Assembly: GCA_004347695.1 (NCBI GenBank)
Contig: SLTK01000009.1
Location: forward strand, 382,328 to 446,327
Length of the DNA: 64,000 nucleotides
Reading direction: 5' to 3'
Source: Chloroflexota bacterium
GTDB taxonomy: Bacteria > Chloroflexota > Anaerolineae > Anaerolineales > Anaerolineaceae
Shown here one piece after another: positions 34,879-45,102 of the stretch. Made by a program: the position numbers and the translations under genes. Position 1 is the first letter of the stretch; each line of letters begins with the position of its first letter. The notes below the pieces were generated by a model. It was not told the origin of the DNA, ran no database searches, and saw nothing but the letters and a program-made list of their open reading frames with translations.

Positions 34879-37116
34879 TCATTTCAATTCGCCCGTTTCT
34901 TCGAGTCCCATCAGAATTCGTTCCGGCGTGTACGGGAACTGGTCAAACCATTTCCCGGTGGCATGTTGAATTCCGGCAGCCACGGCAGGTACGAATGGCA
35001 GGTAGGGCATCTCGCCCATGCCGCGCGCGCCCCAGGGTCCAATTGGATCCGGGTATTCCAAAATCAATGATTCTACCTGGTCGGGGATGTCAAGAATGGT
35101 TGGGATCAGGTAGGTGGAGAGCGTCTTGGTCTGTACCTGCCCCTCATGCTGAATAAAGTTCTCCAGCACGGCATAGCCAGCAGCCTGAACGACCGCTCCT
35201 TCGATCTGACCACGCACCAGCAGCGGGTTCACTGCTTTTCCTACGTCGTCTGCGCAGATGACTTTTACCAGACGCACCTGCCCGGTTTCGACATCCACCT
35301 CCACCTCGATGGTTTCAGCGACGTAACCATACGAAAAATTAGGCTCCGATTTTCCCGTCTCCGGATCCAAAGGTGTGGTTCGCGGCGGGCGGTACTGGAA
35401 TTCAGCGCGAGCCGGGCGCTCTTCATTTTCCCATTTCTCCAGGGCGCGTTCGGCTGCGCCCCGAATGGCATTGCCAGCCATAAAAGTCATGCGTGAGGCA
35501 GAGACGCTGCCCGAATTGAGCGACGTCGCGGTGTCAGCGGCAATAACCTGAACTTTTTCCAGCGGCAGCCCGACTGCCTCAGCAGTCATCTGGGCAAACA
35601 CGGTATGCGATCCCTGTCCAACTTCGGCCCCGGCATGGTAGAGCCTGGCAGACTCAATTTCGCCATTTCCTTCCAATTCAACGATTGCCCAGCAATTTTC
35701 AGGTGCGCCAAACGAAAAACCCACATTTTTGAACGAACAGGCGAATCCGATCCCACGCTTCAAGTGCGGGCTGCCGGGTACGTCTTCGAGATACCCCTGG
35801 GGGCGAGTCCAACCATCTTTACCCTTCACCCAGCCTGCTGCTTCCGCGCAGGCGGCTGTTACTTTCTTGACGCTAACGCCCTTGGGCAGCGGGGTACCAA
35901 CGGATAAAAGACTGCCCTCGTCCAGCAAGTTGCGCATCCGAATTTCGACCGGATCTATCCCCAACGCCTGAGCCAGCTTATTCATCTGCGATTCGGCTGC
36001 GAAAGCACCCTGGGGACCGCCAAAGCCGCGAAATGCGCCGTTCGGGATATTGTTGGTGTAAACCGTGCAGGCATCTACATTAACGTTCGGGATTTCATAA
36101 GGCCCGGTGCACATCAGGGTGGCATTTCCCAACACCTTGGAGGAAGTATAAGCATAAGCGCCGCAATCAGAGATCACCTCAACCTCAGCGGCGACCACCT
36201 TGCCGTCCCTGGTCGCCCCCCAAATGGCATGCAGATAATAAGGGTGGCGTTTGTGATGCCCGATAATCGACTCTTCCCGCGACCAGATAGTTTTTACCGG
36301 CCGATTAATGCCGCGTTGGTGCAGCTTCCAGGCAGCCAGGGCCAGGACAATTTGAACAGACATATCCTCGCGACCGCCAAAGGCGCCGCCGATAGCCGGG
36401 TAGATGATACGCACATCTTCTTCGGGTAAGCCGAGCGCATGGGCAACCTGCTCGCGGTCTTCATGGGTCCACTGCCCGCCAACCACAACGGTCACAACCC
36501 CATTCTCGTCGACAAAACTGATGCCGGCCTCAGGTTGAAGGTAGGCATGCTCCTGTACCGGCGTTTCATAATAGCCTTCGACGACCACATCAGCACTCGA
36601 CAGGGCAGCTTTCGCATCTCCTTTGCGAATGCGATAATTGACAAAAACATTCGAGCCGTGGTCGGGATGAATGAATGGCTGCCCTTTCTGCATGGCAATG
36701 CGCGGATCGGTGATGACCGGCAAATCTTCGTACTCGACCTCGATCAGGCTGCAGGCCTCGACAGCAATTTCTTCACTATCGGCGACGACCAGCGCAATGT
36801 TATCGGCGGCAAAACGCACCCTGTCAGCATAAGGCTTGGGCGAATTGAGCCCGCACAAAACCGGCTGATCCTTGACGATCAACCCATATTCATTTACCGG
36901 AACGTCCTCGGCTGTAAGAACGGCCAGAACTCCGGGCAATGACCTGGCTTTTTCAACGTTCATGCCACGTATGATGGCATGCGGCCGCCCCGAAAACAAA
37001 ATTTTAAGGTAGGCCTGATTGTCCAGGTTGATATCACCTGGATACAAAGTCTCGCCTTTAACTTTTCCAACAGCATCGATGCGCGGTACAGATTGCCCGA
37101 TGGTTGTCATGGGCAT
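34879..37116 (-). CDS. Xanthine dehydrogenase-family molybdopterin-binding subunit
   Basis: This 745-residue catalytic large subunit hydroxylates a heterocycle or aldehyde using Mo-molybdopterin dinucleotide. Motifs: GGQWTH (213-218), GGAFGGRE (243-250), GAFRGFG (360-366) in the substrate/cofactor loop, and GMGE with the catalytic Glu702. It lacks the CO-dehydrogenase AYxCSFR loop, so it is not a CO dehydrogenase. The partner redox subunit is the FAD/FeS fusion at 37.5 kb. Start: ATG 37116, after AGGAGGTGGATGCCC. Confidence 0.9.
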   Translation of the reverse strand: MPMTTIGQSVPRIDAVGKVKGETLYPGDINLDNQAYLKILFSGRPHAIIRGMNVEKARSLPGVLAVLTAEDVPVNEYGLIVKDQPVLCGLNSPKPYADRVRFAADNIALVVADSEEIAVEACSLIEVEYEDLPVITDPRIAMQKGQPFIHPDHGSNVFVNYRIRKGDAKAALSSADVVVEGYYETPVQEHAYLQPEAGISFVDENGVVTVVVGGQWTHEDREQVAHALGLPEEDVRIIYPAIGGAFGGREDMSVQIVLALAAWKLHQRGINRPVKTIWSREESIIGHHKRHPYYLHAIWGATRDGKVVAAEVEVISDCGAYAYTSSKVLGNATLMCTGPYEIPNVNVDACTVYTNNIPNGAFRGFGGPQGAFAAESQMNKLAQALGIDPVEIRMRNLLDEGSLLSVGTPLPKGVSVKKVTAACAEAAGWVKGKDGWTRPQGYLEDVPGSPHLKRGIGFACSFKNVGFSFGAPENCWAIVELEGNGEIESARLYHAGAEVGQGSHTVFAQMTAEAVGLPLEKVQVIAADTATSLNSGSVSASRMTFMAGNAIRGAAERALEKWENEERPARAEFQYRPPRTTPLDPETGKSEPNFSYGYVAETIEVEVDVETGQVRLVKVICADDVGKAVNPLLVRGQIEGAVVQAAGYAVLENFIQHEGQVQTKTLSTYLIPTILDIPDQVESLILEYPDPIGPWGARGMGEMPYLPFVPAVAAGIQHATGKWFDQFPYTPERILMGLEETGELK

Positions 37117-37148
37117 CCACCTCCTGGTTTGACTACCATTTTCAAAAA

Positions 37149-37514
37149 TTAGCGAGACTTTCTGATTTTACCCCCGCTAATCGGCGGTATATCCATCGGC
37201 CCATACCGGTCCGGGCCCACTATGCGGTAAATCAGGATTCCCACAAATTGAAAAATGAAAAAGAAGAGGAACCCCAATAGTATGGTCAAACCTATTTTTA
37301 AGTACAAATCAGGGTCAGCACCCGGAGCTAACAGGTCTGATGGAATGTTGAACCAGCCTTTTTCTTTGTTCTCTGCAAGCAGGACCAATGACCCATAGTA
37401 GCCCATAACCGGCGCCAGGATCAGGAAGATAAATCCAACCCCACGCCAGATGGGGTGAATCACTTCTTTTTCTTCTCTTGAACGACCACGGTTGTAGTTC
37501 GAAAATTTGGTCAT
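37149..37514 (-). CDS. Small two-span membrane protein in the hydroxylase block
   Basis: This 121-residue protein has a basic N-terminus ([11 protein letters not shown]), a first membrane span at about 26-47 ([22 protein letters not shown]) and a second at about 72-98 ([21 protein letters not shown]). The C-terminal tail is [22 protein letters not shown] recognise no family. It starts by an ATGA overlap with the FAD/FeS subunit and lies 32 bases before the large subunit. Its position suggests a membrane anchor or electron-transfer partner for that hydroxylase; this is inference. Confidence 0.7.
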   Translation of the reverse strand: MTKFSNYNRGRSREEKEVIHPIWRGVGFIFLILAPVMGYYGSLVLLAENKEKGWFNIPSDLLAPGADPDLYLKIGLTILLGFLFFFIFQFVGILIYRIVGPDRYGPMDIPPISGGKIRKSR

Positions 37515-38938
37515 GATTTACTCCCTATTCCCAATTGTGCTGCCCGCTCGACCGCCTGAATGATCGAATAGTAGCCTGTACACCTGCATAAATTGCCTGT
37601 GAGCGCCTGTTGGATTTCATTCTTGCTAGGGTTTGGCCGTTCTTCCAGCAATTTCGCAGCCGACATGATAAATCCGGGAGTGCAGTAGCCGCATTGAACA
37701 GCACCTTGCTCGATAAATGCCTGCTGCACCGGGTGCATGGAGCCATTTGCAGCCAATCCTTCTACCGTGATAATCGCCGCGCCATGCGCACGCGCCGCGG
37801 GCACCATGCAACTCATTACCGCCACGCCATCTAAAAATACCGTGCAGGCGCCGCACTCACCTTCTGCACAACCTTCCTTGGTGCCAATCAACTGGGCGTC
37901 TTCACGCAGCAACCGTAGCAAGGTCTTGTTTTGGCCGTTTTCAAAGCGGTAACTCTTCCCATTGATCGTGGTTACGATGGCATCCTGCCTGGTATGCAGC
38001 ACGGACGGCCCGGATAAAGTAATTTTACCGTTACTGCTACCCCGCAGCAGCACCGGTTTGACCGGGAACTCCATTTTCTCCTGCCCGGTTGCCAACGCCG
38101 TTAATGCCCGGCGGGTAATCACCTCGACCATGCGGCGGCGGTATTGGGCTGAACCGCGCACATCCGATATCGGGCGGGATGCACCCATCGTCTTGGCTGC
38201 AGCGGCGGCAATAACCTCCGGGGTCAATTTCTGGCCAATTAGATACTCCGCGGCTTCTTTTGCGTGAATGATGGTTGGGGCCACAGCTCCAAGGGTGATC
38301 GCAGCAGCCTGAACGATATCGCTTTTCGTCGTTACGATCACCGCAACATTCACCAGCGAAATTGCCTGCGCGCGCCTTAAAGCAAATTTGACGAACGTGC
38401 CGCGTTGATTGGAATGAAGGGCCGGGAATGTGATATCGACCATCATTTCATCCGGCTGCATCACGGTTCGGCGCACACCCAGGTAAAACTGCTCGAGCGG
38501 AACGCTTCGGGTACCGGAGCTTGAGCGCAGCGTCACTGACGCGCCCAAAGCCACCAGCGGTGTGATGGTGTCATTGGCAGGGGAAGCCGTTATGAGATTG
38601 CCGGCCACGGTTCCGCGATTGCGAATCTGGGGCGAGCCAACTTCCCAGCAAGCGCGCGCCAACGGAAAGGCCGATTCCTGAATCAACTTCGATGCAGCGC
38701 AGTGATTGTGGGTGACCAGCGGTCCTAAATGGATGACCCCGTCTTCATCCAGCGTGATTTGGTCCTGGCCAGGGATACGTGAGATATCGACAAGCAATTC
38801 GATCCCTTTGCGCACACCGCGCTCCATTTCCAGGATTAAATCGGTTGCTCCAGCAATGATGCGGGCGTTTTCACCTTTTTGATGCAGGGTCTCTAAAACA
38901 TCCTCGATGTTGGCTGCGGTAAGCATATCATGCCACAT
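37511..38938 (-). CDS. Fused FAD-binding and [2Fe-2S] subunit of a molybdenum hydroxylase (reversed order)
   Basis: The protein has 475 residues. The N-terminal FAD domain (about 1-290) carries IIAGATDLI (27-35) and GSPQIRNRGTVAGNLI (101-116). The C-terminal domain (about 315-475) is the two-cluster iron-sulfur module: Cys357, 362, 365, 377 and Cys416, 419, 451, 453 (CAEGECGAC, CGYC, CRC). In common XdhA-type fusions the iron-sulfur part comes first; here the order is reversed. The product carries electrons from the Mo centre to flavin. It overlaps the next gene by 4 bases. Confidence 0.9.
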   Translation of the reverse strand: MWHDMLTAANIEDVLETLHQKGENARIIAGATDLILEMERGVRKGIELLVDISRIPGQDQITLDEDGVIHLGPLVTHNHCAASKLIQESAFPLARACWEVGSPQIRNRGTVAGNLITASPANDTITPLVALGASVTLRSSSGTRSVPLEQFYLGVRRTVMQPDEMMVDITFPALHSNQRGTFVKFALRRAQAISLVNVAVIVTTKSDIVQAAAITLGAVAPTIIHAKEAAEYLIGQKLTPEVIAAAAAKTMGASRPISDVRGSAQYRRRMVEVITRRALTALATGQEKMEFPVKPVLLRGSSNGKITLSGPSVLHTRQDAIVTTINGKSYRFENGQNKTLLRLLREDAQLIGTKEGCAEGECGACTVFLDGVAVMSCMVPAARAHGAAIITVEGLAANGSMHPVQQAFIEQGAVQCGYCTPGFIMSAAKLLEERPNPSKNEIQQALTGNLCRCTGYYSIIQAVERAAQLGIGSKS

Positions 38939-38948
38939 AATTACTCCA

Positions 38949-39740
38949 TCAAATTTTCATTTTGCCGCCGGTTCCACCATTCCTGACCATGATGATCTCG
39001 GCGATAATGCTAACCGCAATTTCTTCAGGTGTTTCGGCTTTCAGTTCCAATCCAATGGGCGAATAAACCTGATTCAGCCGTTCTTCAGTGACGCCCTGCT
39101 CTAACAAGGCTTTTCGGGTAACCAACCAACGGCGTTTTGAGCCAATAATGCCAATATAAGCTGCTCTTGTTTTTAGCAGCGGGGCTAATCCCTGAATATC
39201 CACATTGCTGCCTCGGGTCGTTAAAACCAGGTAAGTTTGGGGTGTGATATCCAGCGCTTCAGGTAAGTTCTCCATCGGGACACAATAAAACTCATCGGCA
39301 TCCGGGTTGGCTTCGGGTGTGCAAAATTCGGGACGGTCATCTGATATGGCTACGCGAAATTTCAGCGTTTTTGCCAGCGTCGCAACAGCTTTTCCAACGT
39401 GCCCGCCCCCGATTACTACGATCAATGGGCTTGGAATTATCGGTTCCACAAACACCTCCATCGTTCCACCGCACACCCCTGCATCGCCTGACTTTGGATC
39501 GACCATTCGATATTTCAATAACCGGATTTTGCCATCTACCATTGATTCGCCCGCTTCTTTCCTGACCCGGTTTTCGACCTCGCCGCCCCCAACTGTGCCG
39601 ATAAAGCTGCCATCCTCATAGACCAGCATCTTGCTGCCCTCGTGACGCGGTGTGGAGCCCTGGGCGTCGATGATCGTACATAACGCCCCAGCTTTATGAT
39701 CGGCTTCCAATTCAAGAATCGCTTGATAAATATTCACCAT
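38949..39740 (-). CDS. xdhC: XdhC-family molybdenum cofactor insertion/maturation protein
   Basis: This 263-residue protein has an N-terminal XdhC/CoxI domain (STPRHEGSKMLVYEDGSFIGTVGGG) and a C-terminal Rossmann domain with VVIGGGHVGKA and DDRPEFCTPEANPDA. XdhC binds the molybdenum cofactor, promotes its sulfuration and delivers it to xanthine dehydrogenase. YIGIIGSKRRW and ERLNQVYSPIGL are typical C-terminal motifs. It lies between the two hydroxylase systems and may serve both. Confidence 0.92.
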   Translation of the reverse strand: MVNIYQAILELEADHKAGALCTIIDAQGSTPRHEGSKMLVYEDGSFIGTVGGGEVENRVRKEAGESMVDGKIRLLKYRMVDPKSGDAGVCGGTMEVFVEPIIPSPLIVVIGGGHVGKAVATLAKTLKFRVAISDDRPEFCTPEANPDADEFYCVPMENLPEALDITPQTYLVLTTRGSNVDIQGLAPLLKTRAAYIGIIGSKRRWLVTRKALLEQGVTEERLNQVYSPIGLELKAETPEEIAVSIIAEIIMVRNGGTGGKMKI

Positions 39741-39762
39741 TCTGCAATACCTCTTTCAGCAC

Positions 39763-42700
39763 TTAAGGGGTAACTTTTTTCAAAGCACGCCAGATTCTTT
39801 CCGGAGTGGCGGGAATTTCAAGCAGTTCAGCACCGCAGGCATCCAAAATCGCGTTTCCCACTGCGGGCGCTACACCATCCATGGGTATTTCAGCAACGGC
39901 TTTGACGCCGAATGGGTGCGAAGGTTCGTAAGTCTGGACAAATATAGTCTCGAGCGCCGGCATTTCGTCCGCCCGAAAGATATGGTAATCATCCAGGTCC
40001 GTCTCACGCGCCCGACCTTTTTCATCATACACCATTTCCTCGCACACCGCATAACCCAACGCCTGGGTCAACCCGCCCTCGATCTGGCCAGAAGCGGTGA
40101 TCGGATTGACAATGACGCCTGAATCGACCGCCATGACCAACCTGTCCACAACCACTTTGCCGGTCTCCACATCGACCGTGACTTCAGCGAACTGGGCGGC
40201 GAAGGGCGGCGGGGATACCGGCGAATAGTACGATCCGGTGCCCATAATTTGTTCCTGGTCGTCATGGTGCAGTGTGTTCAGTGCGATTTCTTCAAGCGTT
40301 ACGAAACGACCATCACGAGTGCTCGCCTGTTTGTTCGCCAACAAAATATCTTCTTCGGAAACTTCTGGCCCGGCCGCCAGTTTATTGATCAACCTGGCAG
40401 CCCGTAATTTGATGCGTTCGGCTGCCATTTCAGCCGCTCTAACCACCGCAGCGCCGGAGATATACGTAGTGCTGGAGGCATACGCCCCCTTATCGAAGGG
40501 GGTGAAGTCGGTATCCGAGGAATACACCAGAATGTCATCCACCGGAACGCCAAGCACCTCGGCCGCCATTTGCGCCAGAACCGTATCGGAGCCGGTGCCA
40601 AGATCGGTGGCGCCGACCAACAGATTGAACGATCCATCGTCGTTCATTTTTATGCTGGCGCCGCCCATATCTAAATATGGGATAGCCGTTCCTTGCATGA
40701 CGGTTGCCACACCGATTCCACGGCGCAAGTGTGGTTTGCCCGGTACAACATGCCACTCGATGTCAGGATATTTTTGATCCCAGCCAATGGCTGCCTTAGC
40801 CTGTCGGACGCACTCTTCCAGTCCGACGGTGTGTACAATTTCCGGACGCGGTTCACGACCTTCGCTCCAGGCTGTGCTAAAAGGATGCAATTCGCCGGAA
40901 CGCAGTGCATTTTTCATACGGAAATCGATTGAGTCCATGCCAAGATCGCGGGCGATGTGCTCGATTTGCCGTTCGAGCGGCCAGAATCCCTGGGGAACCC
41001 CATAACCACGGAATGCCCCGGCTGGCGGAGTATTGGTATACACCACATCAGCATAAAAGCGAATATTGGGCGCCAAGCGGTAAGGCCCGGCTCCGACATA
41101 CAATGCCATAGCTTTATGACCGGTGTTGCCAGTCACGGTCAGAGCATGACAGCCATAGGCGCCGGTGTCGGAAAGCGCATACATCGCGTTGGCTGTTATC
41201 GTGCCGTCCAGCTTGACGCCGGTTTTCATGCGAACGCGCATCGGGTGGCGCGACCGTGCGGCGATAAATTCTTCTTCACGGGAAGTTTCATAGATGACCG
41301 GGCGGCTGGTGGCGATCGTCAAATGGGCCGCAACGTCCTCGATCAAAACTTCCTGTTTGCCGCCAAAACCGCCGCCAATGCGTGGCTTAATCACACGGAT
41401 GCGTTTAACCGGCAAGCCTAACACCGGGGCAAGGATGCGGCGGGCATGGAAAGGTACCTGGGTGCTGGTGCGAATGACCAGCCGGTCATCCTCGTCCCAG
41501 TAGGTCACAACCACATGCGGTTCGATGTGTGCCTGCTGCACCTTGGGTACCGTGTATTCTTCCTCATAAATCCGGTCAGCTTCGGCAAATCCCTTTTCGA
41601 TATCGCCAATATCAATGCGAATTTCAGCCGCAACGTTTTTGGCCGGATTGGAATCGGCAAAATCGACATACTCCGACTCGTCGTGGATACGGACTGCCCC
41701 GGGCAGCATGGACTCGCGCGAATCAAGAATCGCGGGCAGCTCTTCGTATTCGACCTTAATCAAACGCAGCGCCTGTTCCGCTATTTCAGCGGTCTCAGCC
41801 GCGACAAAGGCAACCCGGTCACCGACAAAACGCACTTTCCGGTCCAACGAAAAGGCATCCAAAGGACCAGGAATAGGATCAGATTGGCCGGCAGTCGAAT
41901 AGATAACCCGCGGAATGTCTTTGTAGCACAAAACCGCCGCGACACCTGGCAGTGCGCGGGCATCGCTCAGGTCAATGGATTTAATCCGGGCGTGGGCTAA
42001 CGGCGAATGCAGCACTTTCGCCACCAACATACCCCGCTTCTCGATGTCCGCAGAAAAGGCTGGTTTGCCCTGCACCAATTTGACTGCGTCCACTTTGACT
42101 TCGGGACGGCCAATTTGGGTGCGAGGTCTCTCGCCCGCATCCTGTGAGGTCCAGATTTTTGGCATCACCCGTGTCTGGCTGGTGGTCTCAGCCAACCCGA
42201 GGCCACTTTCCGGTAGGGTACCCACGGGTGGCATACTTACCGACCAACCCTGCGTCTCGGTTTCGGGCGTACCCATGATGGGTGGAACTGTTTCACCGCG
42301 CATAACGGCAGCGGCGCGCAAAATAGCCTGAACCGGCTTTAAATAGCCTGTGCAGCGGCAAAGAATGCCGGAGATGGCGGTTCGGACTTCGGCTTCGGTA
42401 GGATCCTGGTTTTTCTCGATCAGCGCACGGGCGGCCAGTGCAAAAGCTGGCGTGCAATAGCCGCATTGAATGGCGCCACTTTCCACCAATGCCTGCTGGA
42501 TCGGATGTAGTCCGGATGTTTTTTTCCACCCCTGCTCAGGGTGCTCGCCCATGGCTTCGATCGTCTCCACCTGATGACCGGTAACCTGAGCAGCCAGCAA
42601 GGTGCAGGAGTTGACGGGTTTCTTATCCAACAGAACGGCGCAGGCACCGCATTCACCCTTGGCGCAGCCACCGGACTTGACGCCAAACATCCCATGCCGG

Positions 42701-42795
42701 CGTAAAACGGAGAGCAGCGTATCGGATGGATCGGCTTCCCATTCGACCAGATCGCCGTTCAGCGTGAAGTAAATCATCATAGAAGCTTCTTTCAT
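39763..42795 (-). CDS. XdhD-like molybdenum hydroxylase, fused [2Fe-2S] and Mo-binding domains
   Basis: The protein has 1010 residues. The N-terminal iron-sulfur module has Cys44, 49, 52, 64 and Cys111, 114, 146, 148. From about residue 220 the Mo-binding subunit follows with GGGFGGKQ, GAFRGYG, FDKGAYASST and GTGSYYSP, ending in KAVAEIPMDGVAPAV where Glu is the likely catalytic base. The fusion, and blocks such as GQSDPIPGPLD and VRFVGDRVAFVAA, closely match E. coli XdhD and clostridial selenium-dependent xanthine dehydrogenases. Internal ATGs at codons 6 and 7 are alternative starts. The separate FAD subunit lies 18 bases upstream. Confidence 0.9.
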   Translation of the reverse strand: MKEASMMIYFTLNGDLVEWEADPSDTLLSVLRRHGMFGVKSGGCAKGECGACAVLLDKKPVNSCTLLAAQVTGHQVETIEAMGEHPEQGWKKTSGLHPIQQALVESGAIQCGYCTPAFALAARALIEKNQDPTEAEVRTAISGILCRCTGYLKPVQAILRAAAVMRGETVPPIMGTPETETQGWSVSMPPVGTLPESGLGLAETTSQTRVMPKIWTSQDAGERPRTQIGRPEVKVDAVKLVQGKPAFSADIEKRGMLVAKVLHSPLAHARIKSIDLSDARALPGVAAVLCYKDIPRVIYSTAGQSDPIPGPLDAFSLDRKVRFVGDRVAFVAAETAEIAEQALRLIKVEYEELPAILDSRESMLPGAVRIHDESEYVDFADSNPAKNVAAEIRIDIGDIEKGFAEADRIYEEEYTVPKVQQAHIEPHVVVTYWDEDDRLVIRTSTQVPFHARRILAPVLGLPVKRIRVIKPRIGGGFGGKQEVLIEDVAAHLTIATSRPVIYETSREEEFIAARSRHPMRVRMKTGVKLDGTITANAMYALSDTGAYGCHALTVTGNTGHKAMALYVGAGPYRLAPNIRFYADVVYTNTPPAGAFRGYGVPQGFWPLERQIEHIARDLGMDSIDFRMKNALRSGELHPFSTAWSEGREPRPEIVHTVGLEECVRQAKAAIGWDQKYPDIEWHVVPGKPHLRRGIGVATVMQGTAIPYLDMGGASIKMNDDGSFNLLVGATDLGTGSDTVLAQMAAEVLGVPVDDILVYSSDTDFTPFDKGAYASSTTYISGAAVVRAAEMAAERIKLRAARLINKLAAGPEVSEEDILLANKQASTRDGRFVTLEEIALNTLHHDDQEQIMGTGSYYSPVSPPPFAAQFAEVTVDVETGKVVVDRLVMAVDSGVIVNPITASGQIEGGLTQALGYAVCEEMVYDEKGRARETDLDDYHIFRADEMPALETIFVQTYEPSHPFGVKAVAEIPMDGVAPAVGNAILDACGAELLEIPATPERIWRALKKVTP

Positions 42796-42813
42796 TTTGC
42801 AAACGAATGTTGC

Positions 42814-43572
42814 CTAAACCGGCTGTAACTGACCCATCAATCGCAGTACCAATCTGGCTCCGGCTTCTTGCCGGTACTCGGCGCTGGCCCATGAATCCGT
42901 TGCCCGCGATAAGGCATCTCGTACCGCAGCTTCCGCTCCACCTGATTCAGGGGCATCCAGCGCCAGGATCGGCGCCGCACCGAAGCCGCCCAGGGTAACC
43001 CGGGCGCGGCCAGATGGCCATTTAGCGACTGCGGCGCAGATGACAGGCAAATCATCCGGCGTGCGGCCAATGGTATCGAAAGCCAGACTGACGTTGAGCG
43101 GAATCTGCACCTTGTTGATGAGCAGTGCCTTCGACGGTGCCTGACGGAGCGTAAACCATTCACCCAGACCTTGTTCCTGATCGACCGGCAGCCAATGAAG
43201 CAAAGCATCGAGAGCAAGCATGACGGTCCCGAAAGTCGATCGCCCTCCAGTGGATACCAATGTGCCGGCGACAGTCGCCTGCTGACGTAAATTGTTGTTG
43301 GCTTCCAAACGGATGGCTGATTTTAGGCCTGGTTGGATATAGTCCAAATTAGCCAGCGACGCTAACGTGGTTGTTGCTCCAATTTGCAGGAATTGGCCCT
43401 CCTGTGTCAGGCTGTTCAGGCCAAGTGATTGCAGATCGACAACCGAGATGGTTTGAGCAGACATTTGACTCAAAGTTACCCCACCGCCCAGGGGGCGATA
43501 TTCGCCGTTGGTGCGCGACAAAATTTCCAGAGCCTCTGCCAAATCTTTTGGCCGATAGTAGGCTTTAATCAT
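42814..43572 (-). CDS. FAD-binding subunit of a molybdenum hydroxylase
   Basis: This 252-residue CoxM/XdhB-type protein has a PCMH-like FAD domain with EYRPLGGGVTLSQM, SAIRLEANNNLRQQATVAGTLV and a C-terminal CO_deh_flav_C part (LPVICAAVAKWPSGRARVTLGG). The usual GGT/S-DLI is replaced by GGGVTLS. It probably carries electrons from the iron-sulfur centres of the adjacent 1010-residue protein. Its start overlaps the hotdog gene stop by 4 bases, so it is coupled to the F420-associated genes. Confidence 0.85.
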   Translation of the reverse strand: MIKAYYRPKDLAEALEILSRTNGEYRPLGGGVTLSQMSAQTISVVDLQSLGLNSLTQEGQFLQIGATTTLASLANLDYIQPGLKSAIRLEANNNLRQQATVAGTLVSTGGRSTFGTVMLALDALLHWLPVDQEQGLGEWFTLRQAPSKALLINKVQIPLNVSLAFDTIGRTPDDLPVICAAVAKWPSGRARVTLGGFGAAPILALDAPESGGAEAAVRDALSRATDSWASAEYRQEAGARLVLRLMGQLQPV

Positions 43573-44048
43573 CCACCATCTCCATCAGAGTAAACTTTCC
43601 AATTTTCAGGGTCCAATTCCAGCTTGCCTGCCAGTTCTGCAGGCGCCTCCATCAGGAGGGCGCGTGCACTGGCTAAAACCTGTCCCTGCTCATTTTCTAT
43701 TTTACTCGTTGCGTGAATAATTTCACCTTTATCTTCGATCAATTCGCCAATCACTTTAAGCGGAGTATTAAGGGGCACCGGTTTGCGGTAACGTATTTCC
43801 AACGATGCAGTTACTACAATCCGGCGGGAGCCATTGGCTCCCAGCACCGTGCGAGTAGTAGCCTCGTCGAGTACTGAAGCCAGAATACCTCCATGAGCAA
43901 TCCCAGGAAACCCTTGAAATTGCTCTGAAACCATCCAGTCGGCTTCGACACGTCCGGGAGCGGTATCGTAAAACTTTAGTTGTAATCCAAATTGATTATC
44001 GACCCCGCAAACGAAGCAATGGCGAGCGTTGGCTTGTTTTTGCCTCAT
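43569..44048 (-). CDS. Hotdog-fold acyl-CoA thioesterase (PaaI-like)
   Basis: This 159-residue protein has the hotdog helix motif [18 protein letters not shown] and [34 protein letters not shown] at the N-terminus is typical of a 4HBT subfamily. A thioesterase would release CoA from an acyl-CoA intermediate. It overlaps both neighbours by 4 bases (ATGA), so the LLM oxidoreductase, this protein and the FAD subunit are one translational unit. Its substrate is unknown. Confidence 0.82.
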   Translation of the reverse strand: MRQKQANARHCFVCGVDNQFGLQLKFYDTAPGRVEADWMVSEQFQGFPGIAHGGILASVLDEATTRTVLGANGSRRIVVTASLEIRYRKPVPLNTPLKVIGELIEDKGEIIHATSKIENEQGQVLASARALLMEAPAELAGKLELDPENWKVYSDGDGG

Positions 44049-45043
44049 AGCTGCGCAAAGGTATCGATAAGCACCTTGATATCCCCACCGACCGGATAGA
44101 GGATCGGGCAGGTGCAGCCGTTTTTACGATATTCAGCCACTTTGGCGCGGGCTTCATCGGGTGTTCCGGAGGCAGTAATGCGGGTAATCAGGTCCTCTGG
44201 TACCAGATGTTTGGCTCTGTCGATTTGTTCTTTGGTGGCAGGCCAGCCTAAAATAGACTGAATCTGTGCAACCACATCCATCGACACGCCGGAGGCTTTC
44301 GCGATGTGCGGCTGTTGGGCCAGGTATTGGGTTAACAGACCGCGGGTGGAGTCAATCGCTTTATCATGGTCGAGATCCACCGAACACACGATCAACTGCG
44401 GGCGATCCATATCGTCAACCCGACGGCCGGATTTTTTGGCGCCGGCATCCAGCAGTTCGAGCGCTTTACTGTTGTAGCTTGGCTCGACGCAATAATTCAA
44501 TACCACGCCGTCAGCAATTTCACCCGTCATTTCCATCATATTGTCGCCGGTAGCGCCAATCATGATCGGCACATTGCGCGGTTCGCGCCGTCCGTGAACC
44601 ACATCCAGCTCAATACCGGATACATGGACAAACTCGCCGTCAAAGGTGACTCGTTCCATATTCAGCAGCCGGCGCAGCACAGTTACCGTCTCGCGCATGG
44701 CGGTCAGCGGTTTTCTACGATCGATACCCACATTCTTAGCCAGCGGATCCCACCAGGCGCCAATACCACAAATGATGCGATCTGGAGCCAGATCGTCCAG
44801 GGTCAAAAAGGTCGAAGCCAACAAACCGACATTGCGCGTCCAGTTGTTGATGACCCCGGAACCAACTTTTAATTTTTTCGTTACGGCTGCATAAGCGGCC
44901 ATAGGGACGATCGCATCCCGGACCAGCCGGCTTTCGGCCTGCCAGACAGCTTCAAAACCGCGTTCCTCGGCATAACGGACGTAGTCCAGTCCGTCACGAA
45001 GATCGTGAGCATCCTGCAGATAAAGTGCTACTCTTTCACTCAT
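44045..45043 (-). CDS. LLM-class, F420-dependent oxidoreductase (Mer-like)
   Basis: This 332-residue TIM-barrel protein belongs to the bacterial luciferase-like group. [56 protein letters not shown] and [21 protein letters not shown] (listed separately) are the conserved blocks of the F420 branch that includes methylene-tetrahydromethanopterin reductase. F420 use is inferred from this and from the neighbouring cofC, cofE and F420H2:NADP oxidoreductase genes. The reduced substrate is not evident. GGAGGTACC precedes the ATG. The gene overlaps the hotdog gene. Confidence 0.87.
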   Translation of the reverse strand: MSERVALYLQDAHDLRDGLDYVRYAEERGFEAVWQAESRLVRDAIVPMAAYAAVTKKLKVGSGVINNWTRNVGLLASTFLTLDDLAPDRIICGIGAWWDPLAKNVGIDRRKPLTAMRETVTVLRRLLNMERVTFDGEFVHVSGIELDVVHGRREPRNVPIMIGATGDNMMEMTGEIADGVVLNYCVEPSYNSKALELLDAGAKKSGRRVDDMDRPQLIVCSVDLDHDKAIDSTRGLLTQYLAQQPHIAKASGVSMDVVAQIQSILGWPATKEQIDRAKHLVPEDLITRITASGTPDEARAKVAEYRKNGCTCPILYPVGGDIKVLIDTFAQL

Positions 45044-45102
45044 GGTACCTCCGGGTGTTGTGCGTTGTGGGTGAGATTTTAGGTCGCAGCGGTAGAATTT
45101 GA

